Below are positions 25,462-38,483 of a stretch of DNA of 64,000 bases, in pieces. Source of the stretch: Mercurialis annua (lineage: Eukaryota > Streptophyta > Magnoliopsida > Malpighiales > Euphorbiaceae); the NCBI RefSeq assembly GCF_937616625.2, contig NC_065570.1, positions 9,124,001 through 9,188,000 on the forward strand. Direction: 5' to 3'. The position numbers and the translations under genes were made by a program. Below the pieces are notes generated by a model. The model searched no databases and was not told the origin of the DNA. It worked only from the letters and a program-made list of their open reading frames with translations. Position 1 is the first letter of the stretch; each line of letters starts with the position of its first letter.

Positions 25462-26230
25462 GTTATGTAACTTGATTGTTTGTATTTATAGAGTAGCTTG
25501 GGTATACAATTATAGGTCTGTTTGTAGTAATTGTGCATTGATAATGAATTGTGTGTGTCCGTGGGTACAATGGTGTATTACAATTTAAAACGGAGAATTT
25601 AGGGTAAAAAACATGAGATGTTACTAAACTTTGGCATAATTTTAAAAAGATGCTCGAGATAAATTTTGTTTTTAAAGTTAGTGAACTTTAATTTTACTCA
25701 TCGCCTATCAATACTCTAATGAAATCTGATTAAACAAATTAGTGTGGAACCGGAATATGGTTGTAGCATGGCAAGTGTGATATTAACATTTTGTTTATTG
25801 AGATGTGACGCGGTCTGTACATTTGATTTACAGATTTTATTAAAATACTATCTTAAAAATCTTTACTATCTTTTCTAAAATTTCTGCGAATTGTAAGACA
25901 CCATTGTACTGAGACTTCATTATCAATGCACAGAATTTAAATAATTCATTACATACATAAATGATGGACTTCAACTCTTCTGCTTAGGAGGGGAAAATTG
26001 ATTTTCAAGGATGGAAAGTTTTTAAATTCGTCAATTTCATAAATTTTTATTTAAATAAATAGATATAGCTTAAATGATATAAGCGTGAAACAATATTTTG
26101 TTAAGGCCGTGAGTCATAAATACTGTGTTAAAATTATAACTTGTGTAAATTCATGAATATTGTGTTTATTTTTTTAAAATAAAGTTAAATAGGCAATTTT
26201 AAATTTGATTAAAGAAAACACATAAAATTA

Positions 26231-27585
26231 GGGTTTTTTCCCATTTAATTCCCCTAAAATAAATTATTTCCCAAATAGTGCCTCACCCCCCAATCCGCAA
26301 GTATGACTTGCGGATTCACCATGAATCCGCAAGTCATACTTGCGGATTCCCCTTAATCATAGATTAAGGGTATGATTAAGGGGAACTTGTTACTTTGATT
26401 CCCACATGGAATCAATTAAATTAATTCCCATGTGGGAATCAAACCCACTCCCTATAATTTTTTTTTTAAATTATGAATTTAAAAAAAACACTCCGCTCTT
26501 TATAAAATTTTAAAAATAAAATATTAATTTCTAATACTTTTTCGATTTAAATTTGCGATTTTATAATTTAAAAATATCGGAGTAAGGTGTCGAAATTTTA
26601 AAAGTGACAGTGTAATATTTTCTTGAGAACTACAAGAGGTGAGTGAATATTTTATTTACTTTATTTTAAATATAAATTATTCGTTAATTGTTAAAAATTA
26701 GTTTAAATTAAAAAAAAATTAGTTTAAAGAATTTAGTGTATCTGTAAAATTCTAGGGATTAGTCAAATATAGGAAAATATTAGTAAGATTTTTAGCATTT
26801 TATTGTTTAAAAATGTTAGAAAACCGTAATTGTTAAAATTGTTGATCTATTATTTAGTGTTGGTAAAATGATAGATATTATTAAAATTTTTAACACTTCA
26901 CAAAATACTTCGGTTTGATTGTAAAAAAAACGTATAAGATAAAAAAATATTTAATAAAAGTTTTATATAATGCTCGTAACACATATAAGACTTCTCTTCT
27001 AGGGTTTGGCCCACGAGAAGCAACCCGCAATTCAAAATTGCGGATCGCTTCTTATATAAGATGGAAATTTTCATTCCCATCACTCGCACAATTAAGTCAA
27101 AAGAAAACGTAGAGAGAAAAGAGAACGTCAAGTTTGTATGAGAGTATTTTCTTTGGAGTTAAATCGAAGTGTTTTGCGAAATGTTAAAAACTTTAATAAT
27201 ACCTATCATTTTACCAACACTAAATAATAAATTAACAATTTTAACAATTACGGTTTTCTAACGTTTTTAAACAATCAAATAAAATACTTAAAAATTTAAT
27301 ATAAAAAGCGGAGTGTTGTTTTTTAAAATTTATAATTTTTTTAAAAAAAAATTATAGGAAGTGACTTTATTTCCCACGTGGGAATCAATTTAATTGATTC
27401 CACGTGGGAATCAATTAATTGTGTGGGAATCAAAGTAACAAATTCCCCTTAATCTATGATTAAGGGGAATCCGCAAGTATGACTTGCGGATTCATGGTGA
27501 ATCCGCAAGTCATACTTGCGGATTGAGGGGTGAGGCACTATTTGGGAAATAATTTATTTTAGGGGAATTAAATGGGAAAAAACCC
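26231..27585. mobile_element. Foldback MULE-like element, 1355 bp, 10-bp TSD
   Basis: CATAAAATTA is duplicated exactly at 26221-26230 and 27586-27595. The ends start GGGTTTTTTCCCATTTAATT and are nearly identical in inverted orientation for more than 150 bp. Weaker pairing continues inward to about 26920 on the left and about 27155 on the right, so the element can fold into one long hairpin. Each arm carries its own palindrome of AATCCGCAAGTATGACTTGC. The loop (about 26920-27155) holds another palindrome around CCCGCAATTCAAAATTGCGG. The left arm is longer by about 250 bp, from an internal insertion or a right-arm deletion. No transposase frame. Confidence 0.93.
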
Positions 27586-28697
27586 CATAAAATTATATGT
27601 ATTTATGGAAATATTTATGTTAGAATATACTCCATGACTGTATTAGTAGTTTATTCAAAATGGTGGACATGTGTCAGGTGTCCAATGGTAGAGTATAATT
27701 TTTTTAAATACGTGTCAATCGTCGAATCATCATATTTATTTACTCTAACTAAAAAAATTCTAAATATATATGTCAAACATAAGATCACTTATGGTAAAAA
27801 CATAATTAAGTTAATTTTTCTATCAAAAAAATATCTTATATTAAAGATAAATTAAAGTATAGTTTTTTTTATCAGATAGACTTACTCTATGGTAATTGTT
27901 AGTGGAGATTAGCGGAAGTTAGTATACATTTTTTAAAGTTAAACTAGGCAAATCATGGCCTTAAAATAATCGCGGGGTCGAACCTCCAACCTCATACAAA
28001 CTGAAGGACCACACCAAGCCTTCAAATGCAAATTAAAGTACAGTTCAATAAATTACAAAAGATTAAGATAATATAAAATTTCTAATATTTTATTTATTTG
28101 AAGATAAATAAAATAACAAACAGAAAGTTAAGAAAAAATATTTTGACCTCGTATAATATTTCAAAAATAGTGTTCTTCAATTTTCCGAGCACATTTCAAC
28201 TTTTAAAATTTTATTTTTATTTTTCTTCAAATTAATAAAAAAAAATATATTAGTTTGAAAACATAGCATTTTGGTAGAATTTTAGCCCTAACGTACATCT
28301 TGGTTTCCATGAATTTGACTCTCTAGTCCAAACCCAACACACACGCTTAAATTAGTCATTTTTTCTATAGAAAGGAAAATTAGAAAATATTAGTCATTCC
28401 ATCATTGATCTTTTTGTGTTTTGAATGAAGCTCATTTACGAGACTTGGAATTGTTCAAATTTAATTATGATTAGGGTATAATATGGACTTTTATTGATGC
28501 AAACACTTAATTATAAAATGATCATTACAATATTAGCTTAAACTAAGGAACACGAAGTTCTTGTACCATATTACAAGCATATGGAAAATGTTGTCCGTAC
28601 GGTTTCTGAGATCTTAAGAGAGAGTAACTCTCGGGTCTATAACACATGTCGCTTTAAACTATTTTATATAAATTAAAAAAATAATAAATATGTCTTG

Positions 28698-28810
28698 ATT
28701 TATACCAATAAGCTATACTTCAAATGGTATAAGTGCTAAACATCAATCTGCTAGGTCGTGAATTCGATTCATACAAGTCCTCTCCCTTCCCAATTATAAA
28801 AAAAAATAGA
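28698..28810 (+). mobile_element. Probable tRNA-derived SINE fragment
   Basis: An A-box-like CAAATGGTATAAGTGCT (about 28716) is followed by a B-box-like GGTCGTGAATTCGATTC (28753). The unit ends in an A-rich tail near 28800. GATTTATA occurs at both borders, a possible short target duplication. Only the promoter-like head is clear. Confidence 0.5.
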
Positions 28811-29443
28811 TTTATATATATTTTTATTAATTATCCATATTAATCACTATCTTTTCTATCCTAATCTAATTGTCACCTTCTCTTTTTTCTTTCCTAAATA
28901 TTTGTCAATTTTTAGTAAATCACAATCTTTAAAATTAGTCTTTCTATATTGTTGTATGTAAAGTTCACTATTTATCGTCATTATTTCAAAAAAAAAATTA
29001 GTTATATATTTAATAGGAGTATAATAAAAAAACATAGAGATAAATTATAAAAATATAAAATACTAATTTTATTTTTTTTCAAATTGTGTGAAAATAACAA
29101 AGTGGAGAATTATTATGGAAAAGAGAAAGTACTATCATATTTGTGTATGATTATTTTTTATTAAATTATTTATTAATAGAGGTTAAATTGGAAAAAAAAA
29201 ATATTCTAAAACCAAAAGTATTACGCAATTTTTTTTTAAGTGATAAAAATTATTGATGGATTCCAAGATGAGGTGGATGATTCTAATGAATATTGGGATC
29301 TGTCTACCATTGGGCTAGGATAATAATGGCAGATCTACAATGATAGAAGGTAGATGGCATTGGCTTGGGTTTTTAGGCATAGAGTCCACTATGATGCTTA
29401 AATTAGTGAAATAAGGTAATTGAACTAGTAATAATAAGTATAA

Positions 29444-29894
29444 GGCTTAAGGTGTGAAAAACTACCGAGCTTTCAAATTTTTTTCAATAGCACCCTCACC
29501 TTATAATTTTTTCAATAGCACCCTATTTTGTATTTTTGGCTTTCAATAGCACTCTAAATTAAAAAAATTAGATGATTTGATTACTATAATAATGAAAATT
29601 TTCAAAAAAACTAAATTTAATGGTGAAATCATACTTTTTTCTACTTGTACACTTTTAAACAAGTCCTTTAACTTAAAAAAAGTTCAAATAAGTCTTCGAT
29701 AAATGAGTTTAATTTGATGATTTATGGTGCTATTGAAAGTCAAAAATACAAAATAGGGTAAAATTGATTGTTTTACAAGGTCGGGGTGCTATTGAAAGTC
29801 AAAAATACGAAATAGGGTGCTATTGAAGAAATTACAAGATGAGGGTGAAATTGAAAAAAAATTAAAAGGTCGGTAGTTTTTCAGACCTTAAGCC
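29444..29894. mobile_element. MULE-like MITE, GGCTTAAGG type, 451 bp, 9-bp TSD
   Basis: The ends are GGCTTAAGGTGTGAAAAACT and, inverted, GGCTTAAGGTCTGAAAAACT. TAAGTATAA is duplicated exactly (29435-29443 and 29895-29903). The arms repeat TTTCAATAGCACCCT several times in both orientations. Confidence 0.93.
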
Positions 29895-31734
29895 TAAGTA
29901 TAATAGCGTAACCTGTAAAATGCCCGTATCACCTAGTCAATTATGTCTAATGTTGGTTGTAATGCAGTTGAATGGTAGAAGAGTACCGGCTTCAGATTTT
30001 TTTTGTAGCATAGACCTTTCTGATATTAGAGGTGCTTCCGGAATTAGGTGGTTCTTAAATCCAAAATTTACATCTAAAATCCGAAGGTAATTTATGTTTA
30101 TCTTATTTTTCGAGATTTCTTTTCTCTAGGTATTATGCTCGATCATTAATAGTCATTTTATTTAAAGTCGACTTAGTTTTTTCAGAATTTATTTTTAAAA
30201 TAAAAAACTAATTGTAATATTTTTCAATATTTTTTTCTCTATATATATTATGAATTTTCAAACTACTATTAAAAAACTAAAAATAATTATTTATAAAATA
30301 TTAAATTAATATATTGAGTACATGTGTTTGAAATAAATAAATTTTATATATATTTAAAGTAATTAGATTACGGAAAGTTAATTAAAATAATAATTTCTCC
30401 TTTCTAAAATGATTTTTCGTTATGTTATTTTTTCAAGTTAAACAAAACACAGTCAATATTTTAATTTTCACGAATTATCTTTGTTTTTCCTTTTATACTC
30501 TTATTAAAGACTATGACTAATTCACTTTATTAAGATAATGATAATAAAAATTAAATTTTAAATAAAGACAATATAAAAACATAATTTTAAAAGTTTTAAT
30601 TAGTTAAAAATTTGCAAGTATATATATGGGATAAAAATAAAAGAAATAGACAATTATTTCGAAAGGATATGAGTGAATTTAACTGTCATTTTTTAAATAC
30701 TACATAAATAATCTACCACTTATTCCTATTAATAGAATTCATTTTCTACTTTAAGTATGGAATTCTAGTATAGCTCCGGCTGGAATTCTATGCTTGAAGC
30801 ATCAGCTGCAACTGGAATTCCATAAGCCGAATAGTGAAATTCCGTGCTTGAAGCAGAAAATAAATCATGTTAGTAAGTGTATGTATTACCAATGAGCTGT
30901 AACTTAAATAATATAGCCGTGAGTTTAAGTTCTCCCACAAACGCTTACCTTTTCCAATTATAAAAGAATAAGCATATGACATAGGCCCTATGTATTTAGA
31001 TAGAATATGCAAGATACAATTAAATGACATATTATATGTAACCAATAATCTAATATGCAAATATAAAACACTTAAATAAATATTTCATACACCTTTTAGC
31101 CTATGTATTTAGACAGAGTATGCAAGTATTATTTTAAGTGTGGCATGGCATCCACATACAAAAAAAATCGATTAAGGATCCACATACACCAGTATGTCTT
31201 CTTCCTATTATGTGGCAATTAAAGAATGCCAGGTGTAGCCTTGTGATTCCTTTTGCTTTGATAAAAATGATTGGCTTCGATCATCTCAAGATTTTGGTAT
31301 ACTTTTCCTTTGATTTAGCAAATATCTCACGTTTTGCCTCTCTAAATCATAATTATGTTGGTTTTTTAGGTTTCATTCACCTCCTCCCAAAAATGTAATG
31401 GACCGACTACACTTGTCATGTTGTTGTTCAAAAAAAAAAAATTGAATTAAGTATCATTTTTAATTAAGATGTGGGCCACATAAGATTATGGGATAATTTC
31501 AAAACTACCATAATTTTAAAACTTAATTTTTTTATTTATTTTTTGCTAATTTTACTAGATACCCAATTTTAAAAAATAATTTTAAAATAACCCTTTTTTA
31601 CTCATGTCTCGATTGTGACATAACTTAATTTCAAAACAAATCATAAAAATTACCATAAATACACTATAAAACTTGTCTCGATCGAGACATGAAAAAAAAT
31701 ATTTTAAAATAAAAAATATGTAAAATATAGAAAG

Positions 31735-32083
31735 GTCGAAACAAATTAACGTTTAAAATTTTACGAAACAAATTCTAACCTTTCCAATTTTTGCAAATTA
31801 TAGCTCAAGTTCTAATTCCATCCATTTTGTCATTTTTTTTAGGCTACAAGTTGCAAAAATACGAAACTTAAGAATTTTGTTTGCAAAATTTTAAAATATT
31901 GGAATTTAAGATACCAATAATATGGCTGCCACATGAGCAAATAATGACCGAAAAACGGCTTGGGCTATAATTTGCAAAAATTAGAAAGATTAAAATTTGT
32001 TTCGTAAAGTTTTAAACGTTAGACTTAAATCGCAAAATAATAATAATAAAACATTAGAATTTATTTCGCCAATATCCCTATAA
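31735..32083. mobile_element. Inverted-repeat element, GCGAAACAAATT family, copy 1
   Basis: The right end reads on the minus strand AGGGATATTGGCGAAATAAA, then GCGATTTAAGTCTAACG. The left arm carries the matching TTTACGAAACAAATTCTAAC but lacks the first 40 or so terminal bases. The same family occurs at 34652-34915. Confidence 0.6.
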
Positions 32084-32537
32084 ATAATCTATAAAATTAT
32101 TGATGCCATTGACTTTTAAAAACATTATATCAACTTCATTTAAAATATATGTATATAAAAACTTAAACACTACTTAAATTTAAATCTATTCATAAAAAAA
32201 AAATCAAATCTCTTTATTTATTATAAATTACAATTTTTGAAACATTTAAATTTATTGCAATTGTGCCCCAATTTCAGTTTCCATATTTAGCAAAAAAACC
32301 ATAAAAATTGAGATTTTATGAAATTAGATAAATAATCTTTTAAAATCTTAGATATATAAAAAATTGACTATAAAGCCCAATATCATTATAGATTCTTGAT
32401 AGATCTAAGAAAACAAACCATAAATAAAGATAAAACCATAAAAATTTCAATCAAAAATACGATAAAATTTATGCCGGAGAACTATAAAGTATCCTAGCTT
32501 TTATTGAAATAAAGAGTAAATTTAATTTATTTATTTT

Positions 32538-33313
32538 GGTTTAATGCCTTAAAAAAATCCCGACCTTTTATCCCCTTTTTATTCATACCCTGACGTTGAA
32601 AAATTGTCAATTTTACCCCAGTTTGTATTTTTTTATTTCAATTATACCCTGAAGCATAAAATTGACCTTTATTTATTTGACAAAAATTCAATATTTTTTT
32701 TTAAAAATGATCAATTTAATATAAAAAAATTAATGTAATGCAAAAAGGGTCAATTTAGAGAATTGTTGTCAAATAAAAAAGGCCTAATTACTTAAAAAAA
32801 TCCCACCTTGAAACAATTTTTCGTTTATACCCTGACCTAGGAAAAAGTTCATTTGTACCCTTTTTTTGATTTTTCGTTTTCAACTGTACCCCAAAATTTT
32901 ATTTTTTGACAATTTAATAATTAAAGGATGAAAATATTAAAAATAATTAAATAGAAGGGTTATATCATCTTTTTTCTATTTAAAAAAATACAAATAAGTT
33001 AAAAAAGGAAGGATTATTTTAAGCTTTTTCTAGATATAAAAAGTTCAATTTAGTGCTTTAGGGCAGAGTTGAAAATAAAAAATCAAAAAAAGGGTACAAA
33101 TGAACTTTTTCCTACGTCATGGTATAAACGAAAAAATATTACAAGGTGGGTTTTTTTTAAGTAATTAAGCCAATAAAAAAAGATCAATTCTATGTTTTAG
33201 GGTACAATTGAAATGAAAAAAAATACAAAATAAGGTAAAATTGACAGATTTGCAACGTCATTGTAGAATTGAAAAGGGAATAAAAGGTCATGGTTTTTTT
33301 AAGACATTAAGCC
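32538..33313. mobile_element. MULE-like MITE, GGCTTAAT family, interrupted by a second MITE
   Basis: The ends are GGTTTAATGCCTTAAAAAAA and, inverted, GGCTTAATGTCTTAAAAAAA. Without the nested copy the element is about 376 bp and aligns with the copy at 21343-21702 throughout, including TTTTAGGGTACAATTGAAAT. Its own flanks are T-rich, giving only an imperfect 9-bp duplication. Confidence 0.88.
32781..33171. mobile_element. Nested MULE-like MITE, GGCCTAATTACTT family, 391 bp, 9-bp TSD
   Basis: It lies entirely inside the element at 32538-33313. AATAAAAAA is duplicated at 32772-32780 and 33172-33180, and the intact relative at 21343-21702 shows the uninterrupted site. The ends are GGCCTAATTACTTAAAAAAA and, inverted, GGCTTAATTACTTAAAAAAA. 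A sister copy is at 33596-33987. Confidence 0.95.
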
Positions 33314-33595
33314 TTTTTTTTAGTATTTATGGATGGAAAGAAGATAATTTTCAATTAAAACCGGATAATCACCTTCTCCCATCATTTAAAATATAAAAAT
33401 AAAAAAAGGTTATATAGACAGATGAGAACAATTATCACTTACTAAATACCAAAGTTATCTTGAGATTAGTAATTTGACCTTTAATTTATGCAACTTATTA
33501 TAAGGTTAATATTAAATATGTGTTGTAGAGAGTTATTTTCTGTTATACAGCCTAAAACATCTTTAAAAATTAGCCATGATTATCAATAAAAATAA

Positions 33596-33987
33596 GGCCT
33601 AATTATTTAATAAACCCCCACCTTATAATATTTTTTCGTTTATACAATGACCTAGGAAAAAATTCATTTGTACCCTTTTTTTGATTTTTCATTTTCAACT
33701 CTACCCTAAAGCACTAAATTGAACTTTTTTTATTTAGAAAAAGCTTAGAATAATCGTTCATTTTTTTAACTTATTTGTATTTTTTCAAATAAAAAAAAGA
33801 TGATATAACCCTTCTATTTAATTATTTTTAATATTTTCATCCTTTAATTAATTAAATTGCCAAAAAATAAAATTTTAGGGTACAATTGAAAACAAAAAAT
33901 TAAAAAAGGGTACAAATGAACTTTTTCCTAAGTCAGGGTGTAAACGAAAAATTGTTTAAAGTTGGGGTTTTTTTAAGTAATTAGGCC
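33596..33987. mobile_element. MULE-like MITE, GGCCTAATTACTT family, 392 bp, 9-bp TSD
   Basis: TAAAAATAA is duplicated exactly at 33587-33595 and 33988-33996. The ends are GGCCTAATTATTTAATAAA and, inverted, GGCCTAATTACTTAAAAAAA. The interior is the same as the nested copy about 425 bp upstream, in inverted orientation. Confidence 0.93.
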
Positions 33988-34651
33988 TAAAAATAATAAA
34001 AGTAAAACTAAGATATAATGTCTCTATCATTAGTTTTTATATTCTATCACTAAGCTTGATAATAGATTTCGAATGACACTAAAATTAATGATTTATGTCA
34101 TTGTTTTCATATGGTCTAATATTATTTTTTACTCTGAAGACAAAAAAATTATACGAAATATAAAAATAAAATAAAATAAAACAAATACTATTATACGACG
34201 TGCAAGCTTGCAAATTATATAATAAAACTCAGTTAGGATTCTATACGCGTTGAATTTTGACCCTTTTTTTCCCTTGGTTCTCATTGGCTCCACTACACAC
34301 CTCACATTCCAAATAATACCAAATGATTATAATATAAGTGAAATGTGACCCTATGATTGCGATGCCGTATCATTAATGATGAGATCAAACGGCTAGAAGT
34401 GCAGTGATTTGGAATTATATAATACTAACTGTGCACCGACGAACAGACGCATAAGAAATGAGCATAGTGACACGTGGACTATTAAAATGAAATGATACGT
34501 CCGGCGACTGCGTGTATGACGAAAAAGTACGTCAAATGCCACCAGATAACCGATTCTCAGGAAAGTTCCACTTTTTATTCATTTGACGCGGAAAATAGAA
34601 AACCCTTTGAGTATCAAAAAAAAAAAAAAAAAAAACCCTTTCTTTAAATTT

Positions 34652-34915
34652 TGGATATTAGCAAACAAATTTCAACGTTTCATTTTTTTAGCAATTTAAG
34701 TCTAACGTTTAAAATTTTACAAAATAAATTTTAATTTTTTTAATTTTTGCAAATTGTAGCCCCAATTCTAATTTCAGCCATTTTGTCATCTTTTTTAGAT
34801 TACAATTTGCAAAATGCAAAAATTGAAAAGGTTGGAATTTGTTTCGTAAAGTTTTAAACGTTGGGTTTAAATCGCAAAAAAATAAAACATTAGAATTTGT
34901 TTCGCCAATACCCCT
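34652..34915. mobile_element. Inverted-repeat element, GCGAAACAAATT family, copy 2
   Basis: The right end reads on the minus strand GGGGTATTGGCGAAACAAAT. The left arm reads GGATATTAGCAAACAAATTTC, an inverted match. TTAAATTT / TTAAATGT at the borders may be a worn target duplication. It shares TCTAACGTTTAAAATTTTAC with copy 1. Confidence 0.6.
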
Positions 34916-37900
34916 TAAATGTTATAATATCTTTTTATCATTAATATGAATTAATAATAATCAAACCATATATCCTGCTAAATATCATAAAAAGTCACCA
35001 CAATAAACAAACTTCACATAGAGAAAAATAAATTAATCACTAATCTCACTCGATTACCACTGCTTAATCCGTTATAATATACTAACATTTATCCGAATAA
35101 ACCATCAATAAAATGTCTAGAGGTAAGACAAATATAACCAAAATATGTTTATATATCAAAAATCTCATTCTTAAGTTAGTTATAGAATTTGGGCCAAGTT
35201 AAAATAATTGACGTACATACTGAAACCTTTTAAAAAAAAAATTGATTGCATTAAAATATTTCACATGTAAATCCAAAAGACCTATCATTATTTTACTCAC
35301 AAGACTATCATCATTTTATGATGTAGGAAATTATTTTCCTAGTGATGATAGAATTGTTTGTAACAATTATTTTATTTACATTGTTAACATATTTGGATGG
35401 TCCATTAGTGGTCGAATAAGTTTTTTTGGATGATAGCTTTTTGCGGTATTATCATTTACTTTTAAACTAACTCACTCAGGTTTGTTGAGAAGTCACTTAT
35501 TCTTGTATGTTTAATTATTCTATTAATGAATAGTAGTCTTTGTTAAAAAAATTAAAAATCTTCAAAATGCACCATAAGAAGAAAAAAGACTTCATCGTTT
35601 TAAATTTTTATTGATTAACAACTAAATAGAAAATAATATAAATATATATAAAAGATAAAAGAGGTAGTTTTCATGTCGCTTATAACTATACTTTTAAATT
35701 ATGGAATGAATGTTCATTTTTTAGAAGTTGTTTAGGAAGAAGATGTTTTGTTTTTCTAGAGAAAGGAAGATGATGATCATTTTGTTTGGCCTTTTTACTT
35801 TTTAGATTCTTCTTTTAAATTTTTTAATTACCCTTTTTATAAATAAATACTAGTAGTATTAGACAATTGCTGATGGAGACTAATTCCTTATAACAAGATA
35901 GTGTAAAAGAAGTTATTCTTTTAAGTCTAATGGTAAACTTAATTTAAACTTTTACACATTGTTGTATTTATATTTAAATTTTTAATTTTTCTAAATAATA
36001 GTCTCATTAACAGTTCGTTATAATTTTAATTAAATTTTAAATTAAATTAATTTTTTCAATTTTTTTATCTATAAACAATATATGTTAGTTTCATTTGACT
36101 TTTCCAGTAATTTTTAGCATTAAACTATTTTTTTTACTTAAATAATAAACAACGTTATAAAATTTATAATTAGATATTAATGTTATATTTAATTTTTTTA
36201 ACATTACAAGTTAAATTTTAAAATTTTAAAAACTGGCTTTTGCTAATTAAAATGTTAATTTATTTATTTAACTAAAAATTGAAATAATTAAATTAATTAA
36301 AAAATATTGGCTGAAGTTGCAATAAAATATTAAAATTAGACTATTATTACAAAAATTTAAATTTATTTTACTATTGGATATTTTTTTATCATAGCAAGTT
36401 CATATTTAATAATTAGAGAATAAATTCTCAATTTTGAAGGTTTCGTAGTCTATCTATTTATGGATCTATATATTAAAAAAACAAAAAAAATGCAATACTA
36501 GTATTTTTATATTAATTTTAAATCTAGTTACACTGATTTTTTTTATTAGATAGCAAACTACAAATTTAAACTGTATTTTATTAGAGGCTAGACTTATGGA
36601 ACCAATTTATATAGTTTTACAGAGACTATGTCTACATATAAATGTAATTGTATTCTTAATATTTTATAGAATATTCAAGTTCTTTAACTAAATGAATTAC
36701 TTTCATTTTATTTTGATGGATATGTGAAGTTTTCACCATAATTAGCTCGGGATTACCGTGTCATAAATATATTGTGCATATATTCAAATAAACATATTTA
36801 ATTAATCCAAACTTGACATGTTTAACTAATTGTATTATTTTTTATAAAAAAACTAATTGCATTATTTAAAAAAAAACAATCATATTAAATTTAAAATTCA
36901 AGCACAATACGTTTAGTTAATGGATTAATGCGTAAAGAAATGTCTCTAATTTACTAAAAATGGTCATAATAGATCGTTATATATACAAAACGAATTTAAT
37001 CTATTTACAAATAAATAAACATAAAATCTATTACTGTAAAAAAATACATAAAATCTATTTAATATGTTTACTAATAATTTATTTATCACATTTAATTTAT
37101 TTTTTTAAAAAATAAAGATAATTATTCGAACAAAATAATGCTATTAAATAATAGCATTATTAATCGATCAATAGCATACTATAAACTTTATACAACAAAC
37201 AACAAATATTAAATCTACTAATATAGAAATATTATAAGATAAATTATAACAATAATTATAAATTTTATATATTTTGGAACTATAACACAAACTTTAAAAT
37301 TTGGAAAAATAGTCCCCAACTTTTATTTTTTGAAAATCAAAACTAATTTATTTTCCATAATAAAATTAATGTGGTCGTATATTTTGATTTGCAAATTGCA
37401 CAGTCTAATATATTTAATCGATTTTTTTTACATCATAAACGGATTGACTCGACACAAACTCGTATAAATTAACCAAAATTCGCTTTAATTTTATATAGTA
37501 TCGCATCATGTTGAATACATGGGTTGTATCAAAAACTAATAGGCTTAGCTTTAACCAAACAAAATATATAATGGAGAAATTTTTAGATAAACTCAGTCTA
37601 TCACGTCATCCGTGAACTAGTTTATCATATTATGACACGCCATTAAAATAGTGATACTATCATAATTTTAATTATAAGAATCTCTTCATATTATGATACT
37701 CAAATGTCAAAACATAGTGCTAGATACATCCTTTTAATACAAATGTTTCTTTTTTGGTAAAAAGAGATTCTTAACCTCTTGATACTTATAGTATTTATAA
37801 TCTTTTTATTAGTTTATATGGTCAAAATGCATTATTTTCTATATCCATAAATAAAAAATACTTAAAAGGAAATTAGTTGTATAACTAACAACTTTAGTTT

Positions 37901-38304
37901 CCAATTAAAAATTAAATAGCATAACCAACAAATTTTATTCTAGATTTAGATATTCACTTGAATATGTAAAAATGGATAGTCAAACGGATATAATTACACT
38001 TTCAAACACCAAATCATTTACATTATTGGTCTAAAAAAAGAAAAAATCTACTATACTTTTTTCCAAATTTATTTATCCATTCATAAATTTTTAATATCTA
38101 AAATTATGCTTAAAATTCAAATTTAAACTCCAATATTTGATTCTCTATTCCCACTAATATGATAAAAAAAGAAAAAGAATAAATTACACTAATAATTAAT
38201 TAAGTAAATATTTTTTTTAAAAGAAGAATATGGTAACCCAATTATATATAAATAAATAAATACTAATTAGATAGTGTTACCAACCAAAAATGAAAAACTT
38301 TGTC

Positions 38305-38313
38305 TATATATAA
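38305..38313 (+). promoter_or_regulatory. TATA box of the O-fucosyltransferase-family gene
   Basis: TATATATAA lies 171 bp before the ATG, followed by a pyrimidine-rich leader (CTCTCTCTCTAACTCCTC and similar, 38410-38460). Confidence 0.55.
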
Positions 38314-38483
38314 ACTAAACAAAATTACAAACCCAAAAAAGATCAAAACAGAGGAATTTCACACCTCTGCCATCCGTACAATCCGCACATCTTTTCGTCT
38401 CCGTCTTCCTTTCTCTCTCTAACTCCTCTCCCTTCTTTTTCACTTTCTCTCTCTATAACCATATTTTGTTTCCCACACACCGG

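Larger units (their letters stand above)
25133..38304. other. Gene-free, transposon-rich block of about 13 kb
   Basis: No open frame with coding character, splice-consistent exon series, tRNA or rRNA could be found on either strand. Recognisable content is listed separately: hairpin MITE 25204-25461, foldback MULE 26231-27585, SINE-like piece 28698-28810, MULE MITEs at 29444, 32538 (with a nested copy) and 33596, and paired GCGAAACAAATT elements at 31735 and 34652. The rest (especially 34920-38280) is AT-rich with short A/T runs and no structure I can name. Confidence 0.6.

Noticed and set aside
26898..27131. Open frames on both strands in the foldback element loop
   Set aside because: Short, opposing, unrelated to transposases; best explained as loop sequence of a non-autonomous element.
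31138..31398. 86-codon plus-strand open frame in the repeat-rich block
   Set aside because: Isolated, composition like the flanking AT-rich DNA, no homology recognised.
38466..38483. Start of the O-fucosyltransferase frame at 38466
   Set aside because: The codon there is TTG. The first in-frame ATG is 38484.
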